64,000 bases of DNA from assembly GCF_900102695.1 (NCBI RefSeq), contig NZ_FMVW01000001.1:310001-374000 (forward strand), in the 5' to 3' direction. A program made the position numbers and the translations under genes. Origin of the DNA: Afifella marina DSM 2698. GTDB lineage: Bacteria > Pseudomonadota > Alphaproteobacteria > Rhizobiales > Afifellaceae. Position 1 is the first letter of the stretch. Every line of letters starts with the position of its first letter. The notes under the pieces were generated by a model that had not been told where the DNA came from, did no database searches, and worked only from the letters and a program-made list of their open reading frames with translations. Shown piece by piece: positions 19,239 through 28,325 of this stretch.

Positions 19239-20258
19239 ATGCCGTCTTCGCCCGTTTCCATTGCGACTTTCGACTGCCTGCCAGAAGAATGGCGAAATGC
19301 GGTCGTGGCGATCGGCAATTTCGACGGCATGCATCGCGGTCACCAGGCCGTGCTCGCAGCCGCCCAGGCGGAAGCGGAGCATCTCGGTGCGCCCTGCATC
19401 CTTCTCACCTTCGAGCCGCATCCGCGCTCCTTCTTCGCGCCCGACAAGCCGCTCTTCCGCCTGACCGAGCCGGTGATGCGGGCAAGTGTGGCCTCCGCCC
19501 TCGGCCTCAACGGCGTCGTCGTCGCGCATTTCGATGCCGCCTTCGCAGAAACCTCGGCCGAAGATTTCGTACGTCGCTTCCTTATCGAGAAGCTCCAACT
19601 CCGCCATGCCGTCACCGGCTACGATTTTCATTTCGGCCATCGCCGCCAGGGCACGCCGGAATTCCTCCAGCGTCAGGGCATCCTTTCGTCTTTCGGCGTG
19701 ACCGTCGTCGACAAGCACGGCGATGAAGAAGGTGCGGTCTCCTCGAGCCGGATCCGTGCAGCTCTCGAGGAAGGTCGGGTCGAGGAGGCGCGTCAGCTTT
19801 TGGGCTGGACCTGGTCGGTGGCCGCGAAAGTCGTCCACGGCGACCGGCGTGGCCGCGATCTGGGCTTTCCGACGGCCAATATGGTCCTGCCGACCTCCTG
19901 CGATCTGCGTCAGGGCATCTATGCGGTGCGCTACACCCGGCGTGATGGCCGGGTGCACGATGGCGTCGCGAGTTTCGGTCGGCGCCCAACCTTCGACGAC
20001 GGCGCCCCGAAGCTCGAGACGTTCCTGTTCGATTTCGAAGGCGATCTCTATGGCGAGATGGGCCTCGTCTCGCTCGTCGATTGGATCCGTGCCGAGGAGC
20101 GTTTCGATTCCATCGAGGCTCTCGTGGCGCAGATGAACGAAGACGCCGCGACCGCGCGCAGGATTTTGGCAAACCACCCCCTCGCGGACTTCGATCGCCG
20201 CATCGCTGCCGATTGGCCGCGCATCGAGGGGGAGGCCGAAGCGCTCGGGCTCGCCTGA
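19239..20258 (+). CDS. ribF: Bifunctional riboflavin kinase/FAD synthetase
   Basis: A 339-residue enzyme that phosphorylates riboflavin to FMN and adenylates FMN to FAD. The N-terminal FAD synthetase domain shows AIGNFDGMHRGHQAV (about 25-39), TFEPHP, GYDFHFGHRRQGTPEFL and SSSRIR. The C-terminal kinase domain (about 190-310) shows VVHGDRRGRDLGFPTAN, with the PTAN ATP-binding motif, and YDG/YGE loops. Normal length. It follows the HAD phosphatase by 11 bp. Confidence 0.97.
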   Translation: MPSSPVSIATFDCLPEEWRNAVVAIGNFDGMHRGHQAVLAAAQAEAEHLGAPCILLTFEPHPRSFFAPDKPLFRLTEPVMRASVASALGLNGVVVAHFDAAFAETSAEDFVRRFLIEKLQLRHAVTGYDFHFGHRRQGTPEFLQRQGILSSFGVTVVDKHGDEEGAVSSSRIRAALEEGRVEEARQLLGWTWSVAAKVVHGDRRGRDLGFPTANMVLPTSCDLRQGIYAVRYTRRDGRVHDGVASFGRRPTFDDGAPKLETFLFDFEGDLYGEMGLVSLVDWIRAEERFDSIEALVAQMNEDAATARRILANHPLADFDRRIAADWPRIEGEAEALGLA

Positions 20259-20285
20259 CGTATCTCCCCCTGATGCGCCTCCTTC

Positions 20286-20308
20286 GATGCACCTCTCCGG
20301 AGTGCATC
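20286..20308. other. Short inverted repeat between ribF and the DUF2066-like gene
   Basis: GATGCAC (20286-20292) and GTGCATC (20302-20308) form a 7-bp stem with a 9-base loop. No T run follows. Could be a weak terminator or operator. Confidence 0.3.
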
Positions 20309-20406
20309 TCCCGTGGACGTGTGTTCGCCGCGTCATAAGCCTCGCAATCGGCTGGGCGGTCCTTATGGTGAACCGCTCATGCGCCTGCTGTTTTGGAGGT
20401 TTGATG

Positions 20407-21264
20407 ATGCGTTTCTGGCATTTGGTCCTCGTGACCGTCTCGATCCTTCTGGCTCCGATAGCTGCGGGCGCTGAGCCCGCCGGAGCTGGCACCTCGGGCG
20501 ATCCGGATCTCTATGAGGCGCAAACGATCGTCACGGGCGAGCGCGAGGAGACGCGGCTTCCAGCTTTCGAGGATTGCCTGCTGACGGTCCTCGTCAAAGT
20601 CGCCGGTGTTCCCATCGCGCGAGGCGATCCCGGCGTTCCGGAGATCCTCGCCAGGGCGCCTTCCTTCGTCAGCGATTATCGCTATCGCGACCGCATGGAG
20701 GGTATTCCCCATCATGACGAGCAGGGCTCGCGCGACCGCCCCTACGATCTCACCGTCAGCTTCGATGCGGCGAAGATCGATGCCGCCCTCAATGGCCTCG
20801 GCTATGAAGCCTGGCTCGATCGACCGAAGCTTGCAGTCCTGATCGCGGTTCTCACCGAGGGTCGCCGGTATCTCCTGACACGCGACGGCACGCGAGGGAT
20901 CGATCAGAAGGAAGCGCTAGAGGCCGCCTCCCGCCAATATGGACTTGCGATCGTCCTGCCGGCGCAATCCATCTTGGAGGAGAGGGACGATGTTTCCGTG
21001 CCTTCAGGGGACGGAGAGATTGGAAATCTCCGCCCGTTTGCAAGCGCGCTCGCGGCCGACGTTGCCCTTGGCGGGTCGATCACCTGGGATGCGACGGCGG
21101 TCGGGTGGAAGGCCAGATGGCATCTCCAGACTGCCGAGGGCGAGACGGCCGACTGGCAGGTCGCCGGCGTGAGCTTCGACAATGCGTTTCGCAATGCCAT
21201 GGCGGGAGCCGCCGCGGTGCTGTCCGGCCATGCCGGTGAAGCGGCAGGCCTTGAAGGCAAGTGA
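20407..21264 (+). CDS. DUF2066-like secreted protein
   Basis: A 285-residue exported protein. The signal peptide (about 1-23) ends AAGAEP. The N-terminal half has the pattern DLYEAQTIVTGE..., LPAFEDCLLTVLVKVAG, and FDAAKIDAALNGLGYEAW, matching DUF2066 proteins, whose function is unknown. The C-terminal half includes LALAIVLPAQ-like and WKARWHLQTAEG strands. An ATG doublet at 20404/20407 follows GGAGG; 20407 has the better 7-base spacing. A 148-bp gap from ribF and 252 bp to ileS suggest a separate transcript. Confidence 0.75.
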   Translation: MRFWHLVLVTVSILLAPIAAGAEPAGAGTSGDPDLYEAQTIVTGEREETRLPAFEDCLLTVLVKVAGVPIARGDPGVPEILARAPSFVSDYRYRDRMEGIPHHDEQGSRDRPYDLTVSFDAAKIDAALNGLGYEAWLDRPKLAVLIAVLTEGRRYLLTRDGTRGIDQKEALEAASRQYGLAIVLPAQSILEERDDVSVPSGDGEIGNLRPFASALAADVALGGSITWDATAVGWKARWHLQTAEGETADWQVAGVSFDNAFRNAMAGAAAVLSGHAGEAAGLEGK

Positions 21265-21516
21265 AACCCAGATCCCGCGCGAGCTCTTCCGTCTCTCATT
21301 CTTCCGCCATTCTTCCGCCGTCGCGCACGGGCTGCGCCAGCGGCTTTTCATCGCCGCGGCTCTCAGTTACAAGCCGCCCCATGCGAGCCGAGATCATAGC
21401 CCTTCTGCGAATTAGCCGCCCGGCCTCTGTCTGAGAGGTCGGGGAGCGCATTGCCGGGCCGCGATCGCATTCGATCGACGCGCTTTTTCATGGAATTCTG
21501 AGCTCAGGATATGACG

Positions 21517-24435
21517 ATGAGCGACCAAAAAGCCGCCGCGAACGAGGCGGAGCGAGATTATTCGAAGACCCTGTTTCTGCCGAAGACCGACTTTCCCATG
21601 CGCGCCGGCCTGCCCAAGAAGGAGCCGGAAATCCTCGCGCGCTGGGAGAAGATGGATCTCTACAAGCGTCAGCGCGAGGAGGCTTCGGGGCGGGAGAAAT
21701 ACGTCCTGCATGACGGTCCTCCCTACGCCAACGGCAACATCCATATCGGCACGGGTCTCAACAAGATCCTGAAGGACGTCATCGTGCGCTCGCGCCAGAT
21801 GATGGGCTTCGACGCCAATTACGTGCCCGGCTGGGACTGCCACGGCCTGCCGATCGAATGGAAGGTCGAGGAAAACCTGCGCGCCAAGGGGCAGTCGAAG
21901 GATTCCGTCGACAAGGTCGAATTGCGCCGGATGTGCCGCGACTTCGCCACCCACTGGGTCGGCGTTCAGTCTGAGGAGTTTCAGCGGCTCGGCGTCATCG
22001 GCGATTTCAAGGATCCGTATCTGACGATGAGCTTCGATGCCGAGGCGGTCATCGCCGAGGAATTGCTGAAGTTCGCCGCCTCCGGTCAGCTTTACCGTGG
22101 CTCCAAGCCGGTGATGTGGTCGGTTGTGGAGAAGACGGCGCTCGCCGAGGCCGAGGTCGAGTATCACGATTACGAATCCGACACGATCTGGGTGAAGTTC
22201 CCAGTGCTTGGGGACGGGCCGCTTGCCGGCGCTTTTGTCGTCATCTGGACGACGACGCCTTGGACGATGCCCGGCAACCGCGCTGTCGCCTATTCGCCGC
22301 GCATCTCTTACGGCCTTTATGAGGTGACGCAGGCGCCGGAAGAGAACTGGGCGAAGGTCGGCGACCGCCTGGTGCTGGCCGACGTTCTGGCGGCCGACGT
22401 CTTCAAGAATGCGCGCGTCGAGGCCTATGAGCGCCGCGGCGATGTCGACCCGGCGTCGATCGCGCGCTGCGCCCATCCGTTCCGCGATTCCGGCCTCGGC
22501 GGCTATCAGTTCGACGTGCCGATGATGGCGGGCGAGCATGTGACGGAGGATACGGGTACGGGCTTCGTCCACACCGCCCCCGGTCACGGCCGCGAAGACT
22601 TTGACGTGTGGATGGAAAAGGCGAGCGAGCTTCGCCGCGAGGGCATCGACACCACGATCCCCTACACGGTCGACGAGAACGGCGCCTTCACCCCGGACGC
22701 GCCGGGCTTCGAAGGCGTGCGCGTCATCGACGACAAGGGCAAGAAGGGCGACGCCAACAAGGTCGTCATCGAGGCGCTCGTGAAAGCGGGACGGCTTCTC
22801 GCCCGCGGGCGGCTGAAGCACCAATATCCGCATTCCTGGCGTTCCAAGAAGCCGGTCATCTTCCGCAACACCCCGCAATGGTTCGTCTATATGGACGAGC
22901 CGATCGAGGGCAGCGAAACCCTGCGTGCCCGCGCCCTCGAGGCGATCGAGGCGACGCGGTTCTATCCGGCCGCCGGCAAGAACCGCCTCAAGGGCATGAT
23001 CGAGCATCGCCCGGACTGGGTCCTGTCGCGTCAGCGCGCCTGGGGTGTGCCGATCGCCGTCTTCGTGAATAAGGAGACGGGTGCCCTGTTGCGCAACGAC
23101 GAGGTCGATGCCCGCATCGTCTCCGTCTTCCGCGAGGAAGGGGCCGACGCCTGGTTCAAGGAAGGCTCAAAAGCCCGCTTCCTCGAAGGTCTGGTGGAAG
23201 ACGTCGAGGCCTGGGAGAAGGTCGACGACATTCTCGACGTGTGGTTCGATTCCGGCTCCACCCATGCTTTCGTCCTGCGCAAGCGGGCGGATCTCAAATG
23301 GCCGGCGGATGTCTATCTCGAAGGCTCCGACCAGCATCGCGGCTGGTTCCATTCCTCGCTTCTGGAAAGCTGCGGCACCAATGGCCGTGCGCCCTACGAT
23401 GCGGTGGTGACACATGGCTTCGTCATGGCCGAGGACGGCCGCAAAATGTCGAAGTCGCTCGGCAATCAGGTGACGCCGCAGCAGGTGATCGAGCAGTCGG
23501 GCGCCGACATTCTGCGCCTGTGGGTCGTCTCCTCGGATTATTCGGAGGATTTGAGGATCGGTCCGGAAATCCTGAAGACGAACGCCGATTCCTACCGCAA
23601 GCTCCGCAACACCATCCGCTGGATGCTGGGCTCGCTTGCCCATTTCCGCCCGGAGGAGCGCGTCGAGCCGGCCGAGATGCCGGAGCTGGAGCGGCTCATC
23701 CTGTCGGAACTCGTGCGTCTGGAGAAGACGGTGACGAGCGCCTACGAGGTCTTCGACTTCAAGCGCGCCTTCTTCGCCATCTTCAACTTCATGACCATCG
23801 ATCTGTCGGCGGAATATTTCGATATCCGCAAGGATGCGCTCTATTGCGATCCGGCGTCGTCGCTGCGCCGTCGCGCGGCGCTGACGGTTATCGACCGGCT
23901 CTTTGACGCGCTGGTCAAATGGCTGGCGCCGTTGCTGCCGTTCACGGCAGAGGAATCCTGGATGGCGCGCTTCGGCGAGGATGCCTGCGTCCATCTCGAA
24001 CTCTTCCCGCAGATCCCGGCCCAATGGCGCAACGAGGCGCTGGAAGAGCGCTGGGAGCGAATCTGGACGGTGCGCCGCGTCGTCATGGGCGCGCTCGAGG
24101 TGGAGCGGCGCGAGAAGCGTATCGGCTCGTCGCTTGAGGCGGCGCCGATCGTCCATATCGCCGACGAGGAGCTGCTTGTGACCCTGAAGGAGATCGATCT
24201 CGCCGAAATCGCCATCACGTCGGGTGTCGTGCTGGAACTGGGCGAGGGACCGGCGGAGGCGTTCCGTCTTGCCGATATTCCAGGTGTCGCCGTCGTCCCG
24301 GCGAAGGCAGAAGGGCGCAAATGCGCCCGCTCCTGGAAGATCACGCCGGAGGTGGGCGCCGATCCCGAATATCCCGACATCACGCCGCGCGATGCGGCCG
24401 CGATGCGCGAATGGGAAAAGGCACAGGCCGCGTGA
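21517..24435 (+). CDS. ileS: Isoleucine--tRNA ligase
   Basis: A 972-residue class I synthetase that charges tRNA-Ile and edits valine. Seen: the HIGH-type signature HIGT (residues 76-79), [11 protein letters not shown] of the editing domain, [12 protein letters not shown], and KMSKS (643-647). The C-terminal region that carries two Cys pairs for zinc in E. coli IleS is reduced here to KCARSWKI with a single Cys, so that zinc site is gone. The ATG at 21517 has AGGA 7 bases upstream; one at 21511 has only 1 base and is less likely. lspA follows after a 100-bp gap with a strong hairpin. Confidence 0.98.
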   Translation: MSDQKAAANEAERDYSKTLFLPKTDFPMRAGLPKKEPEILARWEKMDLYKRQREEASGREKYVLHDGPPYANGNIHIGTGLNKILKDVIVRSRQMMGFDANYVPGWDCHGLPIEWKVEENLRAKGQSKDSVDKVELRRMCRDFATHWVGVQSEEFQRLGVIGDFKDPYLTMSFDAEAVIAEELLKFAASGQLYRGSKPVMWSVVEKTALAEAEVEYHDYESDTIWVKFPVLGDGPLAGAFVVIWTTTPWTMPGNRAVAYSPRISYGLYEVTQAPEENWAKVGDRLVLADVLAADVFKNARVEAYERRGDVDPASIARCAHPFRDSGLGGYQFDVPMMAGEHVTEDTGTGFVHTAPGHGREDFDVWMEKASELRREGIDTTIPYTVDENGAFTPDAPGFEGVRVIDDKGKKGDANKVVIEALVKAGRLLARGRLKHQYPHSWRSKKPVIFRNTPQWFVYMDEPIEGSETLRARALEAIEATRFYPAAGKNRLKGMIEHRPDWVLSRQRAWGVPIAVFVNKETGALLRNDEVDARIVSVFREEGADAWFKEGSKARFLEGLVEDVEAWEKVDDILDVWFDSGSTHAFVLRKRADLKWPADVYLEGSDQHRGWFHSSLLESCGTNGRAPYDAVVTHGFVMAEDGRKMSKSLGNQVTPQQVIEQSGADILRLWVVSSDYSEDLRIGPEILKTNADSYRKLRNTIRWMLGSLAHFRPEERVEPAEMPELERLILSELVRLEKTVTSAYEVFDFKRAFFAIFNFMTIDLSAEYFDIRKDALYCDPASSLRRRAALTVIDRLFDALVKWLAPLLPFTAEESWMARFGEDACVHLELFPQIPAQWRNEALEERWERIWTVRRVVMGALEVERREKRIGSSLEAAPIVHIADEELLVTLKEIDLAEIAITSGVVLELGEGPAEAFRLADIPGVAVVPAKAEGRKCARSWKITPEVGADPEYPDITPRDAAAMREWEKAQAA

Positions 24436-24458
24436 CGCTGGCAGAGCCGATCATTTTG

Positions 24459-24490
24459 GCGGCGACGGGACTTTGCGTCCCGATCGCCGC
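24459..24490 (+). other. Strong hairpin in the ileS-lspA intergenic region
   Basis: GCGGCGACGGGAC (24459-24471) pairs with GTCCCGATCGCCGC (24477-24490), 13 bp with one bulged A and a 5-base loop. No T run follows. It may stabilise the upstream 3' end or attenuate transcription into lspA. Confidence 0.55.
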
Positions 24491-24535
24491 CGAAAACCCG
24501 ATTGCCGAAGGCCCGGTTGCGGGAAGGAAGGCCGC

Positions 24536-25021
24536 ATGACGCCCTTCCGCTTCGGCGTCCTCGTTGCCGTGCTCGCGGCCATTCTCGACCAGGCGCACAA
24601 GGCCTTCATGCTCGGGCCCTATGCGATTGCCGAAAAGGGGCGCGTGGCGCTGACGCCGTTCCTCGATCTCATCCTCGTCTGGAACCGGGGCGTCAGCTAC
24701 GGCCTCTTCACGCAGGAAAGCGAGATCGGGCGCTGGCTGCTCGTCGGTGTCGGACTGATCGGGGCGGCGGTCTTTTTCTACTGGCTGACGAAACTCGATC
24801 GGTTTCTGTCCGCGATTTCCGTGGGCCTCATCATCGGTGGCGCGATCGGCAACGTCATCGACCGCCTGCGCTTCGGCGCGGTGGCCGATTTCTTCCTGTT
24901 CCATATCGGCAGTTTTCAGTGGTACGTCTTCAACCTCGCTGACGTGTGGATCGTCGCGGGGGTGATCGGCATGCTTCTCGCCTGGGCGACCGAGCGCCCT
25001 GAAAATGCCAAACAAACGTGA
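24536..25021 (+). CDS. lspA: Lipoprotein signal peptidase (signal peptidase II)
   Basis: A 161-residue inner-membrane aspartyl protease that removes the signal peptide of lipoproteins after diacylglyceryl transfer. Four hydrophobic helices are visible. Conserved blocks are NRGVSYGLF, GGAIGNVIDRLRFGAVADF and FNLADVWI; the two catalytic Asp are in VADF and NLAD. The ATG at 24536 is preceded by GGAAGGAAGG. It lies next to a probable lipoprotein gene, a likely substrate. Confidence 0.97.
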   Translation: MTPFRFGVLVAVLAAILDQAHKAFMLGPYAIAEKGRVALTPFLDLILVWNRGVSYGLFTQESEIGRWLLVGVGLIGAAVFFYWLTKLDRFLSAISVGLIIGGAIGNVIDRLRFGAVADFFLFHIGSFQWYVFNLADVWIVAGVIGMLLAWATERPENAKQT

Positions 25022-25122
25022 AAGGCGGGCTCCTGTCGACGGATAGGGGGCTTGTGCTATAAGCCGCGTCCATCTTGGCCGGCAAAGATTCCTGTCGAGC
25101 GATGGGGCAAGGGGTAGAGTTG

Positions 25123-25776
25123 ATGGCGAAATCAGCGGCTGAAACCGCAAAGCGGCTCGTGCCGGCATCCATCGCCCTGGCAATGGGCGCGATGCTTCTG
25201 GGCGGCTGTCCGGGTAGGACCTACGGTACCGGAGAGGCGCCTGAAATGGCGATCTTTTCCGAAGTGGCCGCCGTCGGCAACCTGGGCGGCAAGGAGAAGA
25301 AGCCGATCGATTATCGGCCGCGTTCGCCGCTCGTGATGCCGCCGAGCGCGGAGTTGCGGCCGCCCGAGCCTGAAGCCGGGGTGCGCACGGCGAATTGGCC
25401 GACCGGCCCGCAGCCCAATGCCTCCGCGGTTGCCCTCAATCCTGCCGACCCTGACAACAACATCGCCCGGGACGACATGTCTCCGGAATATGTGTCGAGC
25501 CTGAAGCCGCTGAGCGGGATGGCCCGCAAGCGCCAGCCGGGCGAGCGCGAAGACGATGCCGAGATCGGCGTCAAATACGATCTCGTCCGCAACCGGCAGG
25601 CCGCCAAGGACGTCAAGGAAAAGATGGCCGAGGCCAAAGGCATCGGCATCACCGAGCGGCGTTATCTGACGGATCCGCCCGAGGCCTATCGGGAGCCCGC
25701 TGAAACGGCTCCGGTCGATCCGGAGGCGACGGGCGAAAAGAAGAAGGGCAACTTCTTCACCCGGATGTTCAAGTAG
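25123..25776 (+). CDS. Outer-membrane lipoprotein, DUF3035/BamF-like
   Basis: A 217-residue lipoprotein. Lipobox LLGGC puts the lipidated Cys at about residue 29. Soon after comes the segment PIDYRPRSPLVMPPSAELRPPEPE, similar to the 'P-L-x-x-P-P-x-x-x-L-R-P-P' pattern of DUF3035 proteins, some of which are called BamF. The rest is charged and Pro-rich and ends in GNFFTRMFK. Position right after lspA is the usual one for this family in alphaproteobacteria. Association with the BAM complex is inferred from family naming only. Confidence 0.72.
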   Translation: MAKSAAETAKRLVPASIALAMGAMLLGGCPGRTYGTGEAPEMAIFSEVAAVGNLGGKEKKPIDYRPRSPLVMPPSAELRPPEPEAGVRTANWPTGPQPNASAVALNPADPDNNIARDDMSPEYVSSLKPLSGMARKRQPGEREDDAEIGVKYDLVRNRQAAKDVKEKMAEAKGIGITERRYLTDPPEAYREPAETAPVDPEATGEKKKGNFFTRMFK

Positions 25777-25856
25777 CGCCATTCCGGCCTCTGCCGCCTT
25801 TTCAAACCGGACGGCCTTCGTCAGACTCGCTTTGGATTCGAAAGCGGAAACAGATC

Positions 25857-27731
25857 TTGGCCGTTCGCGCTCTTCCTGAGCATATCGTCAACCGCATCGC
25901 TGCCGGCGAGGTGATCGAGCGTCCCGCGAGCGTCGTCAAAGAGCTCGTGGAGAACGCCATCGACGCCGGTGCGCGTGCCGTCGAGGTGGTGACGAGCGCC
26001 GGCGGCAAAAGCCTCATCCGCGTCACCGATGATGGGGAGGGGATGTGCCGCGACGATCTCGTCGCCGCCGTCGACCGCCATTGCACGTCGAAACTGCCGG
26101 ACGACGACCTCGCCCATATCACCTCGCTCGGCTTCCGCGGCGAAGCGCTCGCCTCGATCGGCTCTGTCGCAAGGCTCTCGCTCGAAAGCCGGCACAAGAG
26201 CGAGGAGCATGGCTGGTCGATCCTCGTCGACGGGGGGCGCAAGGGCGAGCCGGTGCCGGCCGCCCGTGCGGCGGGGACGCAGGTGGAGGTGCGCGAGCTC
26301 TTCTTCGCGACGCCGGCGCGGCTGAAATTCCTGCGCTCCGACCGCGCCGAAACCTCCGCCGTCACCGATCAGCTGCGCCGCATCGCGCTCGCCCATCCCG
26401 ACATTCGCTTCACCCTTGCGGGCGGTGACCGCAAGACGCTCGACTGGGCGCCGCGCAAATCGCTGCTGCCGCGGCTGGGCGATATTCTGGGCGAGGAATT
26501 CGCCGACAACGCCGTGCCGGTTGCGGCGGAAAAGGAGGGTGTGCGCCTGTCGGGCTTCATCGCCCTGCCGACCTACAACCGCGCCAATTCCCTGTCGCAA
26601 TTCGTCGTGGTCAACGGCCGCTCCCTGCGCGACCGCCTGCTCGCCGGTGCGATCCGCGCGGCGTATGCCGACGTTCTGGCGCGCGACCGGCATGCGGTGG
26701 CGGCGCTCTTTCTGGAACTTTCTCCCGAAGATCTCGACGTCAATGTGCATCCGGCGAAGGCGGAGGTGCGCTTTCGCGATTCCGGTCTCGTGCGGGGGCT
26801 CATCATCCGCGCCGTGCGCGAGGCTCTGGCCGAGCACGGCTTCCGTGCCGCTTCGACGGGCGGTGTCGAAACGCTCGAAGCGCTGCGCCGGTCGACGGCG
26901 CGGCCGCAAGGCTGGGCGGGCGGCGCACAGCGTCCTTTCGGCTATGCGCCGAGTGCTCCCTCCGGCTGGCAGGGATGGGCGGCACCGGACGCGATGGGCG
27001 AGGCTGAGGCCGCTTCGCCGACTTTTGCGATGGACGAGGCCGGGCAGCCCGCGACCTTCGCCCCGGGCTTTGGCGAAGGGACACAGTCGGCCTTCGTCGA
27101 TGACCGTCCGAGCGCGGAATTCCGGCAGGTCGAGACGGGCGAGGGGGTCTCCTATCCGCTCGGCGCCGCGCGGGCGCAGATCCACGAGAATTACATCGTC
27201 ACCCAGACAGAAGACGGTCTCGTCATCGTCGACCAGCATGCAGCCCATGAGCGCATCGTCTATGAGCGTTTGAAAGATGCACTCGGCGGGCGCCAGGTCC
27301 CGCGGCAGATGCTTCTCATCCCTGAAATCGTCGATCTGCCGCACGAGGATGTGGAGCGGCTCGCCGCCCGTGCCGATGAGCTTGCGGAGCTCGGCCTGGT
27401 CGTGGAGCCGTTCGGGCCGGGCGCGATCTCCGTCACCGAAACGCCGGCGCTCCTGGGCGAGGTCGATGCGGCGTCGCTTGTCCGCGACATCGCCGACGAT
27501 CTGGCCGAATTCGACGCGTCCACCCGCCTGCGCGAAAAGCTCGACCATGTCGCCGCGACGATGGCGTGTCACGGCTCGGTGAGATCCGGCCGGCGGATGA
27601 AGCCCGACGAGATGAACGCGCTTCTCCGCCAGATGGAAAAGACGCCCAATTCCGGCCAATGCAACCACGGCCGGCCGACCTATGTGGCGCTGAAACTCTC
27701 CGATATCGAGCGGCTGTTCGGCCGGCGCTGA
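25857..27731 (+). CDS. mutL: DNA mismatch repair protein MutL
   Basis: A 624-residue GHKL ATPase that links MutS mismatch recognition to strand incision. N-terminal motifs: ELVENAIDAGA with Glu32, DDGEGM, and GFRGEALASIGSV (92-104). The C-terminal domain has DQHAAHERIVYE starting near residue 459, the metal-binding endonuclease motif, plus ACHGSVR and QCNHGRPTYV. So this is a nicking MutL, as in bacteria without MutH. A Pro/Ala-rich linker joins the halves (about 345-430). Start is TTG at 25857; no better alternative. Confidence 0.97.
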   Translation: MAVRALPEHIVNRIAAGEVIERPASVVKELVENAIDAGARAVEVVTSAGGKSLIRVTDDGEGMCRDDLVAAVDRHCTSKLPDDDLAHITSLGFRGEALASIGSVARLSLESRHKSEEHGWSILVDGGRKGEPVPAARAAGTQVEVRELFFATPARLKFLRSDRAETSAVTDQLRRIALAHPDIRFTLAGGDRKTLDWAPRKSLLPRLGDILGEEFADNAVPVAAEKEGVRLSGFIALPTYNRANSLSQFVVVNGRSLRDRLLAGAIRAAYADVLARDRHAVAALFLELSPEDLDVNVHPAKAEVRFRDSGLVRGLIIRAVREALAEHGFRAASTGGVETLEALRRSTARPQGWAGGAQRPFGYAPSAPSGWQGWAAPDAMGEAEAASPTFAMDEAGQPATFAPGFGEGTQSAFVDDRPSAEFRQVETGEGVSYPLGAARAQIHENYIVTQTEDGLVIVDQHAAHERIVYERLKDALGGRQVPRQMLLIPEIVDLPHEDVERLAARADELAELGLVVEPFGPGAISVTETPALLGEVDAASLVRDIADDLAEFDASTRLREKLDHVAATMACHGSVRSGRRMKPDEMNALLRQMEKTPNSGQCNHGRPTYVALKLSDIERLFGRR

Positions 27732-27740
27732 GGGCGTCGT

Positions 27741-28325
27741 TCAGCCCGCGGTGGGAACGTGCGCGGGTGCTTCGGTGGCCTGCAGGAAGATGAGCTGCGT
27801 GTCGCTGCTCTCGCGCTTGTCGACGAGCGCAAACCCCTCCGGCAGGGAAATCTCCGCCCGGTCGCTTTCTTCGAGCACGATGAGCGCGTCGGGCTTCAGC
27901 CAGCCGCCCGCAAGAGCTGCGGCGAGCGCCTGTTCGCCGAGCCCCTTGCCGTAGGGTGGATCGCAGAAGACGAGGTCGAAGGGCGCCATCGTGCCGACGA
28001 CGCCGAGCCTCGTCGCATCGCGGCGGAAGATGCGGGTCGCACCGGTCAGCGCCAAGGTCTCGATATTCTTGCGAATGAGGCTGCGGCCTTCCACGCCCTG
28101 TTCGACGAAGAGCGCGTAGCCGGCGCCGCGGGAAATCGCCTCAAGCCCGAGCGCGCCCGTGCCGGCAAAGAGATCGAGGACGCGGCTGCCCTTCGCCGGC
28201 AGTCCGTGGCGATGCTCCAGAATGGAAAAAAGGCTCTCGCGCAGACGGTCCGACGTCGGTCGTACCGCCTGAGTTTTCGGCGCCGCGAGCGGCCGCCCCT
28301 TAAGGCTTCCGCCGACGATGCGCAT
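27741..28325 (-). CDS. rsmD: 16S rRNA (guanine(966)-N(2))-methyltransferase
   Basis: A 194-residue SAM-dependent methyltransferase acting on 16S rRNA of the 30S subunit. Seen: N-terminal MRIVGGSLKGRPL, VRPTSDRLRESLFSIL, the SAM-binding DLFAGTGALGLEA (51-63), and the catalytic DPPYGKG (122-128). The start at 28325 fits the family; the reading frame stays open 450 bases further upstream only because it reads through the low-complexity tail of the pseudouridine synthase gene. The genes overlap by 26 bp and are probably co-transcribed. Confidence 0.96.
   Translation of the reverse strand: MRIVGGSLKGRPLAAPKTQAVRPTSDRLRESLFSILEHRHGLPAKGSRVLDLFAGTGALGLEAISRGAGYALFVEQGVEGRSLIRKNIETLALTGATRIFRRDATRLGVVGTMAPFDLVFCDPPYGKGLGEQALAAALAGGWLKPDALIVLEESDRAEISLPEGFALVDKRESSDTQLIFLQATEAPAHVPTAG

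Noticed and set aside
25821-27668. A 615-codon minus-strand frame opposite mutL
   Set aside because: Shadow of mutL, whose motifs are unambiguous; the translation shows no recognisable domain.
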